Assembly: GCA_029448655.1 (NCBI GenBank)
Contig: JACCLO010000003.1
Location: 3,596,001 to 3,660,000 of the forward strand
DNA: 64,000 nucleotides
From: Wolfiporia cocos
Lineage: Eukaryota > Basidiomycota > Agaricomycetes > Polyporales > Phaeolaceae
Reading direction: 5' to 3'
Positions 1 through 9,357 of the stretch are shown here, one piece after another. The number at the start of each line of letters is the position of its first letter. Position 1 is the first letter of the stretch. Under the pieces are notes generated by a model. It was not told the DNA's origin. It made no database searches and was given only the letters and a program-made list of their open reading frames with translations. Position numbers and translations under genes: made by a program.

Positions 1-1449
1 CGGTCGCCGCGCGCACTGTGCTCGTGTTTTGTGCAGGTACGGCGGGGGGCACACACAGCTGATAGTATGTCTTCATCTTGTCATCTCTTGCGCGGTCGGC
101 CCTCGATGTCGTCGTTGCATACACGCTTCATTCACGAGGGGGCGGGGAGACTGGCACTCTGCTTCTTCAATCTTTGACAATGCTTGACGGTGTTCGGGCA
201 GATTTGGGTCACAGCGTTGGAATCCGTTTTTTGATGCACGCAGAACGAGATTCGGTGGATGGTAGAATTTTTCAAGATGGGCTGACTCACTTTATTTTGA
301 GCTGCGCCTTATCTGTCGCGCCGTGTCACGGTTGTGACCCGACCCCCGACGTCACGTCACATCCTGCACGGCGCCGCCCGCCGTACGGAGGCAGTATCGT
401 CCCGCAGATGGGAGGCCTATGCGGCAGATGGATGAGCTGAGGTGTGCGGGTGTGCTTACTTTCAGAGCGGCTACTACACCTTCACCAGACATGGAGTTGT
501 CTGGATTGTGGTGACGCCAGCCTTAGGGATTGGGACACCCAGTGCGTTTGCGTATGGAGGCAGTGGCTGTGGTTTCCCTGAACAGAATGACCTGCCACGG
601 TCTTGAGCAAGCTTTCAGCGTAGCTGATCCGCGAAAGAGTTCCCAAAGCCTATGTCAAGTGAGGGCGGCGCTCGCACCTGCGTATGCCCGCCTGGTACGT
701 CTCCAGTCGATCTTGTTGATCGTTTATCTTCTGTCTCTGGTGTATGCCAGTATGATGCTACGCGTCGCATGATTCTAGCGTGCCAGGGCAGATGGCGCGA
801 ACAGACAAGCGGTCGCAGAAGCGAGTCCTATCGAGAGCGTGTTGACGCGTTTCCAGCCCACCAGCTAGATGTAGCCCACTCCCAGTACTATGATTGATGC
901 TCTACATCACCGCCACTCGTGCTGCGAGTCGTCGAAGAGAGGGAGAGAGAGACAGGCGCACAGTGCAAAGTCAGGAACGCGGAAGCAAAGTCTGACGGAA
1001 GCTTTTTGTGAATAACGGTGCATGAGTGTTATCTCTGCGCTGTCGTGCTGATGTGCGGTCGAACTGACATTTCGAGTCGCATTATAGGTCCTATTGGAGA
1101 TATTGGATGGTCCAGGGAGATCTTTCGGGGAACAGCGATCACGAAAGCAGACTCTTTCTGACCGCTCGCAATGCGGGGACAATCTGGCGCGCGGTGACTT
1201 GACGCGTCTGTCTAGAATCGGTATCCAGACACCTGACGCGACTGATCCAAACCGGATTTACGAAAACAACGGTTCTCGTGGCACAGCACAATGCTGGCTC
1301 TCGCTTAAAAAACGAACATCGCATCTCTTCCCACCCATCATCCACCCACCACCTACCCACCACCCACCCACCATCTCCCCAGCTTTTCTACCCGCCACGC
1401 GCCATTCATCTCCCTACCACTGCGAATCATTCATCCATAGCGGTCGAAA

Positions 1450-2054
1450 ATGCGCGGCACTCTTGAGCCTGCTTACCCATCTTTCGCGCATGTCATCTCA
1501 TGCGTGGACAACGACACGTGTCGCTCGCCATCGCATCGAGAGAGCTATCGCCGTCGCTATCATCCCTATTCCTCAAAGTCCCGACGCCAGCCCGGCAACG
1601 ACCCAATGGTATGTTCTTCTGCAGTGTGAAACAATGTACTATTCACCTACCAACGCGTTTTTGATTGCTGCGGATTAGAATACCGTAGATCACCGTTACG
1701 AAGACGCGCTCAGAATCGCCACGGCACTTCTGGCTTACACAGTGAGTGCTCTTACGGTCCAAAACATCCACGTCCCTTCTCAAATCTCTTCTACCACAGC
1801 CCAACGCGGTAGCCAACCACGAAGCTCGAGATGTAGAAGATATGGACGGTGTTCGTCACCCTACAGACAGGCCCAAGAGGCGCCATAAGTTCTCAGGCCT
1901 TATCGTCGTGAGCTAAATGACCTCGGTCGCGTGCTTGTGCTGATTTTATTGTCACAAATTTCAGGACCTCGCTCTCGCGGCGCGGCGTCGAACAGCTCGG
2001 ATGGGCACACTCCAAAAGTGGACCTTTCCCGCTAGATTCGAATTGTCCAGCTAG
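1450..2054 (+). CDS. Small four-exon hypothetical protein, 139 aa (copy A)
   Basis: I do not recognise this protein. The model has exons 1450-1608, 1679-1741, 1800-1907 and 1965-2054, with three GT-AG introns of 70, 58 and 57 nt, all in phase 0, ending in TAG. The product starts MRGTLEPAYPSFAHV and ends WTFPARFELSS; it is basic, Arg/Ser-rich in residues 25-50 and 95-125, with no signal peptide or membrane segment. The paralogue at 51664-52268 keeps the same start, stop, frame and all six splice dinucleotides; the exons differ at about seven synonymous and seven amino-acid-changing codons, a ratio below neutral expectation. The start has A at -3, and upstream lies a C-rich CCACC stretch (1330-1380), shorter in copy B. 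Sequence downstream to about 2340 is equally conserved and may be 3' UTR. It could still be a non-coding transcript; the conserved frame argues for coding. Confidence 0.6.
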
Positions 2055-3607
2055 ACTTTCGACCATCCACTATCGCTGTGCTCGATCTGCAAAGCGCGCC
2101 TTTTGTCTTGTAAATAATCAAGGGGCAGACTGGGCTTGTGCTACCGCTGTCGCCGTTGTTGTCGCATCTAGTCAATTTCTTGCTTACTTTGTTGTTTTCT
2201 CGCTCGTGTTGTGATCTCGCTCTCGATGTCTCTATACTAGGTGGTCTTGTGTAGTCTATATTCCAGCTGTACTATACACATTGTAATTTTTGTATCACCA
2301 TAGATTATATACATCTCGTGTCTGAAGACTCGATAGCTCGTGACTTGCACTGCTTGTGATTAATACTGATACACGAGAGACACAGAGTGAGTGTCAGCGG
2401 ATTCTCTCTCCCTCGTTGACATTCTCTCGTTCACCACAGAGGCGAAGCACATAAAGAAACCTTAGAGAGTATCCAGCTGCCGTAAAGCACTCAGACGTTG
2501 CTGACTCACCAGCGGTCGGATAAATTCTCAGCATATGTATGTCGCGTGGAGCTTGCGACCGGCAGTGTTCTTGATGAGGTATGTATGAATACCACATAGT
2601 ACTCTCTATGAACGTATGAATAGGTGATTGTACACTTGTGTATTGACGGGCGGCCCTGTTTTCGTCAAATCGTGGAGGCCCTCACCGTCACACCACATAC
2701 GGAGCCCTGCTTTGCTCGACAAACTTGCCGAGGTTGAGAAAAAGCGCAGGCTTCCCACTGAGAAGTCCCTACTATGTGTGGAACGTCCCCCGCGGGAGGA
2801 TATACACTCCCTAGTCTGAGCATCGCGACATTCATGCCGCATCTGCGACATTCTACGCGCTATGCAATCTCCCCTGGTGTCAGTGAGGTGTGTCGTATAC
2901 GTTATGAGCAACATCACTGTAGTGAGACACGCATAACATGACTGCGTACCTACTGAATAAGAACTTTCAGACAACGGCCGCCGTTACTTTCCTTTGCATC
3001 TGACGGCGTAGCGCACCATATGTACTGCGATCCAGTGGATTATCTACCTGAAAGTGATACCGAGGCGTTGACTCGTCCGAATATCGTACCTATATACAAG
3101 ACCAAGGCTACACCAAATTAGTGTGTTCAGAATAGACGACCACGAATTTACGTGGGGTCAAAACCTCTCAACACTGATTCCCAGGTTGCTTCAAGTTCGA
3201 GAACAGCGGCGCCAGTCACAGCAGCTATGTTGCTTGGCGCACTGTAGTGCACGGTCTACGCGCACCAACACGACCAACGGCATCAATGGCTTTAATATTG
3301 TCGTCAGTCACTTTTTCTCAGAGCACTGTCAGCGACTGTGCTGATATACTTGTTGTACTGACCGGGGTCTACAGCGGCCAAATAACCCTTTAACCGTTCT
3401 TTCTTAGTATTGAGACTATTAAGAAATGCGTGAATGCTTGCCTACTGTATGTTGAGGCGTCACCAAAGCGCTAGCAGCAATGTCCTTGGCATTTTCAAGG
3501 AGAACTTGTTGGAGCTGAGCGCTCAGACGGTCGCGGTAGAACTGGGGCGTTAATCCGAAGCCTAGCACGAAGTCTGCACTCCCAACGCTCCAGATTCCTC
3601 ACTTGAC
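2055..3607. other. Duplicated sequence without recognised gene
   Basis: The first 300 bases are T-rich and conserved with copy B (52269-52600), probably the 3' UTR of the small spliced gene. The rest aligns piecewise with 52600-54390, with indels in both copies. Short ORFs on either strand are not maintained between copies, so I call no gene. Confidence 0.5.
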
Positions 3608-3756
3608 GGTAGAGTTTCAGTCAATTATCTTAATCTGCCAACTGCCCTTCGCTTAAGAAATCGCAGTTGCGAGCTAGGTTTGCACGCAGATTAATCTGCT
3701 AACTGCGGCAGATTAATCTGCTAACTGCGGCAGATTAATCTACTGTGACAATAAAA

Positions 3757-3843
3757 TGGTACATCCCGGGGTCGAACCAAGGACCTTAGCGCAGATGAGA
3801 ATAATAGCATCGCAGCATAATTAGCCAACTGCGCCATAGTGGC
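3757..3843 (-). other. tRNA-like sequence, left arm of T1
   Basis: Read on the minus strand it has an A box (TGGCGCAGTTGG, 3825-3836) and a B box (GGTTCGACCCC, 3768-3778), a T arm that can pair, an encoded CCA end at 3757-3759 and TTTT right after it (3753-3756), a Pol III terminator. The acceptor stem does not pair, so it is unlikely to be a working tRNA. The 3' half resembles eukaryotic tRNA-Met (AAGGTCCTTGGTTCGA). Confidence 0.6.
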
Positions 3844-4133
3844 AACAGTTACCCTTGACCAATCAAAATATATATAACACAAATTTTACACACAATTTTC
3901 GCAAATTATCAAGGCAACTAACTGCTCCAACAAGCATACACAGAAATCAATGATAGTGGTAGCTTGTTTTACCATGCTTGACCTGGAGCAACTCACCATG
4001 GGAAAGCTGAATACACTGGAATCACAGGTCTTTAGAGGCAGATTCATTTGTATTTGTGTTATGGAAGATGTTAAACTGCGAAAATGAAGTTTGCAAAATA
4101 CTCTATATATTGCTTAAAATGGGGCAGACACCA

Positions 4134-4223
4134 GTTCCACTGTAGCTCAGTTGGCTAACGTATGATGCGATGCTGTTATTCTCATCTGCGCTAAGGTCCT
4201 TGGTTCAAATCCGGGATGTACCA
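4134..4223 (+). other. tRNA-like sequence, right arm of T1
   Basis: The plus strand carries an A box (TAGCTCAGTTGG, 4143-4154), a B box (GGTTCAAATCC, 4202-4212), an encoded CCA (4221-4223) and TTTT (4224-4227). It is the inverted partner of 3757-3843 and faces the right terminus. The acceptor stem is mispaired. A genomically encoded CCA is unusual for a eukaryotic tRNA gene and hints at a reverse-transcribed mature tRNA as source. Confidence 0.6.
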
Positions 4224-4495
4224 TTTTATTGTCACAGTAGATTAATCTGCCGCAGCTAGCAGATTAATCTGCGTGCAAACCTAGCTTGCAACTGCGATTT
4301 CTTAAGCGAAGGGCAGTTGGCAGATTAAGATAATTGACTGAAGTCCCTCCTTGACGACACCATATCCACCGCCCACAATGCTATTCTGGTTCGACGATAG
4401 ATGCCTGAGGGTCCCCATATACAGTAACGTACAAAAGTAATTGGGCAACACCAATATTGGTACTTACTGATGGACTGGGCAAGTTTTGTGGCCCC

Positions 4496-5474
4496 TAGTG
4501 TTGTCGAAGTTCAGTTTGGTTCAGGTTCAGGGGGGTCTGGGGCTGAACCCAGAACCGAACCGACTGCAGGGAGCCTGAACCTGAACCTGAACCTGGACTG
4601 AACCTGCTGAACCGGTTCAGCAGGTTCAGTTCAAGGTTCGAACTAGGTTCGGACCGCTAAGTCACTTGCTTTTATAGTGTGTAAATATAATATTTTGGAC
4701 ACCAAATCTGGGTACCTTTCTGTGTGTGCCAATTGTCTACCTTATCCCCAGCAATATTGAAACCACTAGGATAACCACACTTCAAGTTTTGCAGTGCCTC
4801 AAGCATCCATTTAGTGTCTATATAATTGGGCTGCTGCATTCTGAAGTAGCTCTTAGTCTTCTTCAGAGTGGTAAAACATAACTTGTTGATGCACAATAAT
4901 CACTCAATGCAGCTATTTTGAGAAGTTCAGTAATCAGATTCCATGAGCAGAACAAGTGTGAATTAGCCTGAGGCAAAGCTCAATAACACACCTTATTAGA
5001 CAGCTCTGTATATAACCTACAGTAGGATCATGAATACAAAGTGAAACATTATATCTACATTTTTGACTTCATCTAACAGCAGTGAATGCAGCCTCATGTC
5101 ACAGAAAGCACAGTAATTCCAGCATGGGGTTGAGCTCTTGCCATAGTGGGAGACTGGAGTATATGAGCACTGATGCTTGTCATGGTGAAGCCAGTTATCT
5201 ATAACTTACTACAACAATCCTATAGCAAGGATGGCAAGACCATGATTGTAATTGATGCTTATCCACCAGTAGTGACCAAGAATATGTCAATGCTAAGTGG
5301 TTCAAGGTTTAGTCCAGTTCGAACCTGGTCTAAGGGTATCCATGGCCCCCCTGAACTGTGAACCGAACCTTGACATCCTACCCTGAACCGGACCTGGACT
5401 GAACCTGAACCTAGGTTCGGTTCAGGTGGTTCAGGTTCTGAACCTTGGTTCTGAACTGAACTTCGGCAACACTA
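4496..5474. mobile_element. Non-autonomous hAT-type MITE nested in the Tc1 element
   Basis: The termini TAGTGTTGTCGAAGTTCAG and its inverse (TAGTGTTGCCGAAGTTCAG read from the right) are flanked by 8-bp repeats GTGGCCCC (4488-4495) and GTGGCACC (5475-5482), seven of eight identical. TAGTG ends with 8-bp duplications are typical of hAT elements. The 150 bp inside each end are packed with AGGTTC/GAACCT motifs, likely subterminal transposase-binding repeats. No transposase is encoded; the ORFs inside are short and unrecognised. Confidence 0.8.
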
Positions 5475-5605
5475 GTGGCACCAAAAAATTAGGATAGTAG
5501 ACAGAAGGAACTCAGTACTATGCACATATTATTACATTGCCATTGGCTCGTACAGTGAGCTAGAATGAGGCAATCATGTGATCAACATGCCGATACACCC
5601 ACCTT

Positions 5606-6682
5606 GTGCTGCTTCTTGGTAACAAAGCAATTGGTCAAATCACTATCTGTGTGCTATCTCATACTCCTATGGTCTATACTTCACCATCTAAGTGTGGTAG
5701 AATAGTCAAACTCTACCATGCTGGCCACTCTGCTGCAGTCATTGCTCGTCACTTCAATATCACTCGCAACACCATTTACAACATCGTTAACCGCTTCTGC
5801 CACACCATGTCGTGCTACCCTCAGCTGAAGGCAGGCTGCCCAGCAAAGCTATCCAAACAGGACCGCAAATATGTGGTCTTACTGCTAGATAGAGGGCACA
5901 CTCGCAATGTTGCAGAGCTCCAGCATGAGCACTTCCAAAATGTCCATCCCATCACACTATGGCATGCTCTACTGAAAGAGGGGCTGGTGTCTGCAATTTG
6001 TAGGAGGGTGCCCTATCTGTCTACAAGACACAGAAAGGTGCGGAGGGTCTGGGCAGAAGGAGTGGGGGATTGGAGTGTGGACTATTGGCAGACCATCATT
6101 TTCAGTGACAAGTGCAAGATTGAGCTCTCGGGCACAGGTGGGAGGGATTTTTGTTGGAGAAGGCCTGGGGATGCACTACAAGCAAGGTACATGAAGAAGA
6201 CATGGAAATCAGGCAACAGGAGAGTGATGGTGTGGGGGTGCATCACTGAGAAGGGGGTTGGGCATCTTCATCAGATCACCGGGATCATGACAGCAACAGA
6301 ATACATCAAGATACTTGATGAACAGCTTCTTGGGAGTCTGAGGGACTATGGGATGTCTCCACAGCATTATTTCTTCCAGCATGATAATGATCCAAAGCAT
6401 TCTGCTCAGATCACATCTGCCTGGTTGGAGAAAAATAAGCTGCAGGTGCTTCCATGGCCATCACAGAGCCCTGATATGAACATCATCGAGGATGTTTGGG
6501 CACATCTGAAGGCACAAGTGCAAAAAAGGGTGCCACAGCCAGGGTCTGCCAAAGCTTTATGGGAGGTTGTGCAGCAGGAATCGTATGGCATTGATACTGA
6601 CTATATTCAGTCACTCTATTGTAGTATGCCAAAGTGTGTAGGTATGCTAAAGACAGTCAAGGGAGGGTACACAGGCTACTAG
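5606..6682 (+). CDS. Tc1-type DDE transposase (DD34E)
   Basis: A 358-aa uninterrupted ORF that would cut and paste the element at TA sites. The N-terminal part has a helix-turn-helix (residues about 29-64, with VIARHFNITRNTIYNIV) for TIR binding. The catalytic triad is visible: first Asp in IIFSDKCKIEL (about residue 172), second Asp in FFQHDNDPKH (about 261) and Glu in PDMNIIEDVW (about 296), with exactly 34 residues between the second and third, the Tc1-clade spacing. The length fits the family (about 340 aa). The second Met (MVYTSPSKCG, 5669) is the more likely start, since the first 21 residues are not typical. The stop is followed by a T-run and about 250 bp to the right TIR. No frameshift or stop is seen, so it may be active. 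Confidence 0.93.
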   Translation: MLLLGNKAIGQITICVLSHTPMVYTSPSKCGRIVKLYHAGHSAAVIARHFNITRNTIYNIVNRFCHTMSCYPQLKAGCPAKLSKQDRKYVVLLLDRGHTRNVAELQHEHFQNVHPITLWHALLKEGLVSAICRRVPYLSTRHRKVRRVWAEGVGDWSVDYWQTIIFSDKCKIELSGTGGRDFCWRRPGDALQARYMKKTWKSGNRRVMVWGCITEKGVGHLHQITGIMTATEYIKILDEQLLGSLRDYGMSPQHYFFQHDNDPKHSAQITSAWLEKNKLQVLPWPSQSPDMNIIEDVWAHLKAQVQKRVPQPGSAKALWEVVQQESYGIDTDYIQSLYCSMPKCVGMLKTVKGGYTGY

Positions 6683-6932
6683 TATTTAGTTTTTTTGGTC
6701 TTGCAGAGCACGTAGGACAGCGAATTTGGTAGATATGCATTGGGCACTTCTGGCAGTATTACCTAGTCTTGCAGCTCAATAACCAGAAATGCCCCCTCAT
6801 TGGGGCAATCATTCGTGGATAATACATACATTCAGTAACCTACATAGTAGTACTAAGATTAACCTCAAAGCTCTGCGGAAGCCCCCGAAGTACCGCACGA
6901 GGCATCTGCCCAAATACTTTTGTATGTTACTG

Positions 6933-7767
6933 TACATGGATGGAAAACAATCCTGCCCCAGGCCATCAACCAGATCCAGCAAAGCTAAGAATCAGGGTCA
7001 TATCAGTAGCGGGCTGGATGGATAAAGTATTGTGTCGCTCTGAGCATCCCAGGTTCTGCCCACATTGCTCGGTCAATGTGCGCAGGTAGGATGAATGATA
7101 TGATGATGCAGCGCAAGTGCAGATCTATACGGTACAATTCTCAGTCACGACTATGACTTGATACATCACATGTGCATGATGGCTCACGACTTGGCCATTC
7201 AAGTCCACAGACTTGACAGCATCATTAAGCTGGAGCAAGCCATTATGCAGAACTGTCATGGGCAAAAAGGTGATATCACTCTTACGTGATGAACCTCTTC
7301 ACTATCACATACATAGAACATAACATGTACAACTACTACGCTAATGTATATAGGGGGTAGAGCGCACGGTTCAGACCTTATTCTGAACTTGGTGTTCTTC
7401 CGCCCGCCTCACCCCAAATAGCTCTGAGGGCCCAGGGTGGTCATGTCAAGAACTAGCTCAGCGCACCTGCTCACAGCAACACATATGTGATTTAATCGAG
7501 TTTTCAGCCGTTCCTAGGCCAGATTTGGGAACTCACATTTCGCTGATGAGGGATTCTTGTAAGAGAGAACGATAGCTGTTTTGATCAGCATGACACCCGT
7601 TGATTTAGCATTTGAGTATCGCAGTGTGAGTCATAGAATGTAGAGAAAAGGGTCGTCGCAGAAATCATGAGCACCCGAATGTGCTTGGCTTGAGCAAAGG
7701 GACCTTGTAGCTTGTTGCAAATGCATGAAGAGTAAGTACATGACTCAACAACTCGATCACTACCTAC
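6933..7767. other. Duplicated sequence, no gene
   Basis: This aligns with copy B at 54480-54770 and 55655-55860. About 200 bp near 7255-7455 have no counterpart in copy B, but I see no clean terminal repeats around them. No gene recognised. Confidence 0.5.
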
Positions 7768-9357
7768 CACTGCGTGAAGCCACCGATTATCTGACACTCA
7801 GAATTCAATCAGAATCTGAGAATTCTGAGCAGATTACGACAAGATTCTGACCAAGTTCCCAAGGTCCCAGAATATAGTCAGAATAGCTTCATTTCAGCGA
7901 GGTTTCTGGTGGGTTTCCAACAAGGTTCTAGCCAAATTATGAGACCCTAGAATCTAGGTTGCCAGTTCATACTAGCCGCAGACAAGTCCCAGAAGGATCC
8001 ATTATGTAATAGTCTGAAGACATATTATTAAATATATTCAGATATCATTGCAGATAGCAGGGGTGCTTCATTACACTGAAGTGATCTTCAATGAAAGCAG
8101 GAACGAAGCAATCAGATCCCTCGCAAGCTGATATACCTCCGGTACCCTATGGACTGAACATGTCTTCCCATGCATCCGATACATTCGCCATCCAGAACCT
8201 GTATGTATATAATGACATTAGTGAGTGCCGACACAACAATGAATGCCCAGCGCACCATTGAGATCTCCCTAAACGCACTACTTGAATGATCAGACTTGCT
8301 ATCTGCATTTGTTTGGGTGCTCAAACTTGGGCTGACCTGGCATGCTTGCCTGCCATGGCTCAACCCCTTTAATTTGTGCACAAAGTGGCTATATGCACCA
8401 AACTCGTTTTGAATACACAAGTCAACCGGAACAACAATGACCACAATAACTTACTTGGTATTGATGCTGCACCAACTGACATTGTGCCTGTTGGAAGTGC
8501 GTGGGTGTCAGGCATAGTCCATGGTGCAATTATCAAGGTCAGGAAAGTGAATGCGTGTACAGCAGGAACTGGGGTGTATGATGTGCATCTAGGGTGGATA
8601 GGAGCACGTGAGCATACAAGTGAGCAGGAATAGATGTACTACTTACCAGCATACAAGTACTTTGCTCGATGAACTGTAAGGCATGACTGTGGTAAGGTGC
8701 GACCGAAATTATCTACAGCGCCAGGACCATCGTCTGCCATTGATGGAGTTACATGAATAATTGCTCTCAATGTAATGAAAAATGCTCACCGCTGACTCTT
8801 GTACGCTGCCTCGTCAGTGAGAACTTGACGCCATGGCACAACAGCCTTTGACTGTGAGGGATCATGACTATTGATGAGATACACATGTCAGGGTGCAACA
8901 AACTCACATACCCTCCTATACAGCATATATATGTCGCATTCTGCAGAACTGCTGCATCCACTGGCAGTGAAGAGAGATTTGGAGAAGGAGGGGATCGAGG
9001 GATGCAGACAGAAGACAAGTCGAAGTCGGAGTTGGTTCGTGATGTCAGTAGCCAATGCAGTGTGCCAAAGTCAAATGATAGCAATATAAGTAGCTCCTTA
9101 AGTATATCACGGTGATTTCGTACACGTCAACCCAGAATCTCGTGTATTTACATAATCCGATAACCTATTAATGGCTCAGTCTCTTGACAGCTGGCCAGAC
9201 CAATCCGAGAATCTGTCGGAAATATGTCAGAAATGTGCAGATTCTGAATGGATTCTGATGATGTTGTGATCTGTCTAGAATCCCTTCAGAATCTTTTCAG
9301 AATCTGCAAGTTCTTACCAAATTCTAGGTGTCAGAAAACCGGCGGCTTCACGCAGTG
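7768..9357. mobile_element. CACTA-like non-autonomous DNA transposon
   Basis: The ends start CACTGCGTGAAGCCACCG on the left and, read inward from the right, CACTGCGTGAAGCCGCCG; the inverted match runs on through CTGACAC to about 38 bp. The element is flanked by the 3-bp direct repeat TAC (7765-7767, 9358-9360). CACT termini with a 3-bp duplication fit the CACTA (EnSpm) superfamily, as do the subterminal arrays of AGAATCTG/CAGAATTC motifs at 7795-7960 and 9195-9330. Copy B lacks it. The roughly 1.2-kb interior has only short ORFs and no transposase that I recognise. Confidence 0.72.

Larger units (their letters stand above)
3608..4349. mobile_element. Palindromic element with outward tRNA-like arms (T1)
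   Basis: A 742-bp insertion flanked by the 6-bp direct repeat CTTGAC (3602-3607 and 4350-4355); copy B holds the uninterrupted site near 54413, reading CTTGAT. The ends are GGTAGAGTTTCAGTCA and TGACTGAAGTCCCTC, an imperfect start to inverted arms of more than 200 bp that are nearly identical further in. Each arm holds, from outside to inside, copies of the palindrome CAGATTAATCTG (three left, two right) and then a tRNA-like sequence with A and B boxes transcribed outward. The 280-bp centre is AT-rich and has no ORF. The same termini and palindromes recur at 13125-14245. It fits no standard class: TIR and TSD suggest cut-and-paste, the tRNA-like parts suggest a SINE. Confidence 0.75.
4422..6932 (+). 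mobile_element. Tc1/mariner DNA transposon, intact, with hAT MITE inside
   Basis: The ends are inverted repeats: left CAGTAACGTACAAAAGTAAT and right (reverse complement) CAGTAACATACAAAAGTATT, matching at about 24 of 26 positions, flanked by TA on both sides (4420-4421, 6933-6934). Copy B shows the empty site near 54476 (CCAGTACACATGG). It encodes a full DD34E transposase at 5606-6682. A 979-bp hAT-type MITE (4496-5474) sits between the left TIR and the transposase, so the element without it is about 1.5 kb, the usual Tc1 size. Whether the left arm still supports transposition after that insertion cannot be judged from sequence. Confidence 0.92.

Noticed and set aside
78..440. A 120-codon ORF at the window start with a partial counterpart at 50280-50528.
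   Set aside because: The first 70 codons are similar in both copies, but a 5-bp indel breaks the frame afterwards and no motif or start context supports a gene.
3757..3843. A functional tRNA-Met gene.
   Set aside because: A and B boxes are good, but the acceptor stem does not pair and CCA is encoded, so it is annotated only as tRNA-like.
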